From DASWOJ01 sp964242415 (GTDB taxonomy: Bacteria; Pseudomonadota; Alphaproteobacteria; Acetobacterales; Acetobacteraceae), in NCBI GenBank assembly GCA_964242415.1, contig CAXTAT010000033.1:1-60699 (forward strand): a stretch of 60,699 nucleotides of DNA, given 5' to 3'. The notes beneath the pieces are model-generated. The model had not been told where the DNA came from and ran no database searches. It saw nothing but the letters and a program-made list of their open reading frames with translations. A program made the translations under genes and the position numbers. Shown here one piece after another: positions 60,025-60,699 of this stretch; positions within the stretch are counted from its first letter, which is position 1; each line of letters opens with the position of its first letter.

Positions 60025-60699
60025 TTGTTCCTTTCCCGGTCCCTGGATGTCCGCCTTGCCGTTCAACTGAACCAACCCCGCCGCCGCCACATTCCCAAGC
60101 AGAAGCACAAGGTTACGAACTCGCTGGGAGCGCTGCTCCGCAGTTGGCACGAGTATGGTGCCAGCTTGCGCCAGCGCGGGAGTCTGACGGTCCCGTTCAC
60201 GGGCGACGCCATAGAGGGCTGGCGGGCGCAGCCGCGCACGACATCGGGCGGGCAGCCCTGGTATTCGTCTCTGGTGATTTTGACAGCCCTCACGCTCAGG
60301 GCCGTGTTCCGCCTGGCCTTGCGCCAAACAGAGGGCCTGATCGGCTCCGTCATCGGCCTGCTCGGGCTCGATCTGGCGGTGCCGGACCACTCCACCCTAT
60401 GCCGCCGGGCAGGAACGCTGGACGTGCCACGTCCGTGCAGGGATGGCCAGCCTTTGCACCTGCTGGTGGACAGCACGGGCCTGAAGCTCTGCGGCACTGG
60501 CGAGTGGCTGGTCGAGAAGCATGGCGCCAAGGCGCGCCGGTCCTGGCGCAAGCTGCACATCGGCTTGGATGCCGACATCGGGCAGATCGTCGCAGCAGCC
60601 CTGACCACGAAGGAGACCGAGGACGGCGCCGAGGTCGGGCCCTTGCTCGATCAAGTCGCCGGACCCGTGGCGTCCTTCACCGCTGACGGCGCCTACGAT
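60025..60699 (+). CDS. IS5-family transposase, partial (runs off the window)
   Basis: The frame encodes I-P-K-Q-K-H-K-V-T-N, W-H-E-Y-G-A-S-L-R-Q-R-G-S-L-T-V, W-Y-S-S-L-V-I-L-T-A-L-T-L-R, V-P-D-H-S-T-L-C-R-R, L-L-V-D-S-T-G-L-K and A-D-G-A-Y-D, the order and motifs of IS5-family DDE transposases, with the first two Asp (V-D-S-T-G and A-D-G-A-Y-D). The 3' third, with the Glu, is outside. No ATG lies in frame upstream; only TTG 60025 behind GGAGG is available, and an 8-residue insert (60121-60144) separates K-V-T-N from W-H-E-Y. The copy may thus be damaged. No inverted terminal repeat can be paired in this window; the left end should be near 59930-60010. Confidence 0.8.
   Translation, partial: MFLSRSLDVRLAVQLNQPRRRHIPKQKHKVTNSLGALLRSWHEYGASLRQRGSLTVPFTGDAIEGWRAQPRTTSGGQPWYSSLVILTALTLRAVFRLALRQTEGLIGSVIGLLGLDLAVPDHSTLCRRAGTLDVPRPCRDGQPLHLLVDSTGLKLCGTGEWLVEKHGAKARRSWRKLHIGLDADIGQIVAAALTTKETEDGAEVGPLLDQVAGPVASFTADGAYD

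Overview
The window is GC-rich throughout (third codon positions mostly G or C), with Tat-type export signals, TRAP and BMP-type importers, RpiR, TetR and Crp regulators and IS5/IS6/ISL3 transposase sequences. This suits an alphaproteobacterium, most likely of the Rhodospirillales/Acetobacteraceae type. That is an inference from gene content; there is no rRNA or other taxonomic marker here, and I saw no tRNA or CRISPR array.

Layout. (1) 1-4.4 kb: the end of a sugar-acid type SDR, a TRAP importer (binding protein plus fused DctQM permease) and a 2-hydroxyacid dehydrogenase, followed by a dead ISL3 transposase tail. (2) 4.9-20.7 kb: the most unusual region. A 1.4-kb-residue-class DUF4062/STAND NTPase with TPRs (1377 aa) stands beside two divergent operons. 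The leftward operon encodes a radical SAM/SPASM peptide maturase, an ABC exporter whose ATPase carries a large insertion, a cyclic-nucleotide-binding protein, an HD phosphodiesterase-like protein and a TPR/nucleotide-cyclase protein. The rightward operon encodes a candidate RiPP precursor ending in four W-x-N motifs, a divergent MNIO (DUF692)-like protein, a GAF protein, a cytoplasmic subtilase, a Crp-like regulator and a stand-alone SLOG-like protein. I read this as a cyclic-nucleotide-controlled, cyclophane-type peptide system with conflict-system style sensors.

(3) 20.8-22.9 kb: Ohr peroxidase and an Old Yellow Enzyme. (4) 23.0-31.9 kb: a second unusual leftward operon with a tubulin/FtsZ-like GTPase fused to a GYF_2 domain, two zinc-ribbon proteins (one with PEGA and SH3-like parts), a three-helix membrane protein and an exported vWA-like membrane protein; a candidate envelope or membrane-remodelling machine. 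(5) 32-37 kb: a secreted unknown, an SDR with a C-terminal membrane anchor, an LLM flavin monooxygenase and a small membrane protein, with REP-like palindromic repeats between genes.

(6) 37-45.2 kb: a BMP-family nucleoside-type ABC importer with a 2-oxoglutarate/Fe(II) dioxygenase, a divergent aminohydrolase (deaminase) and a TetR regulator; probably nucleobase or nucleoside uptake and breakdown. (7) 45.5-48.4 kb: a MATE exporter and a zinc-independent MDR reductase, then an internally deleted IS6 transposase. (8) 48.8-59.9 kb: a sugar or polyol catabolic locus in two divergent arms. The left arm has a Rbs-type ABC importer, FGGY kinase, SDR and FAD oxidoreductase. The right arm has a cupin phosphoglucose isomerase, a shikimate-dehydrogenase-like enzyme with an odd pentapeptide-repeat start, a UlaG-like lactonase and an RpiR regulator. 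The window ends inside an IS5-family transposase.
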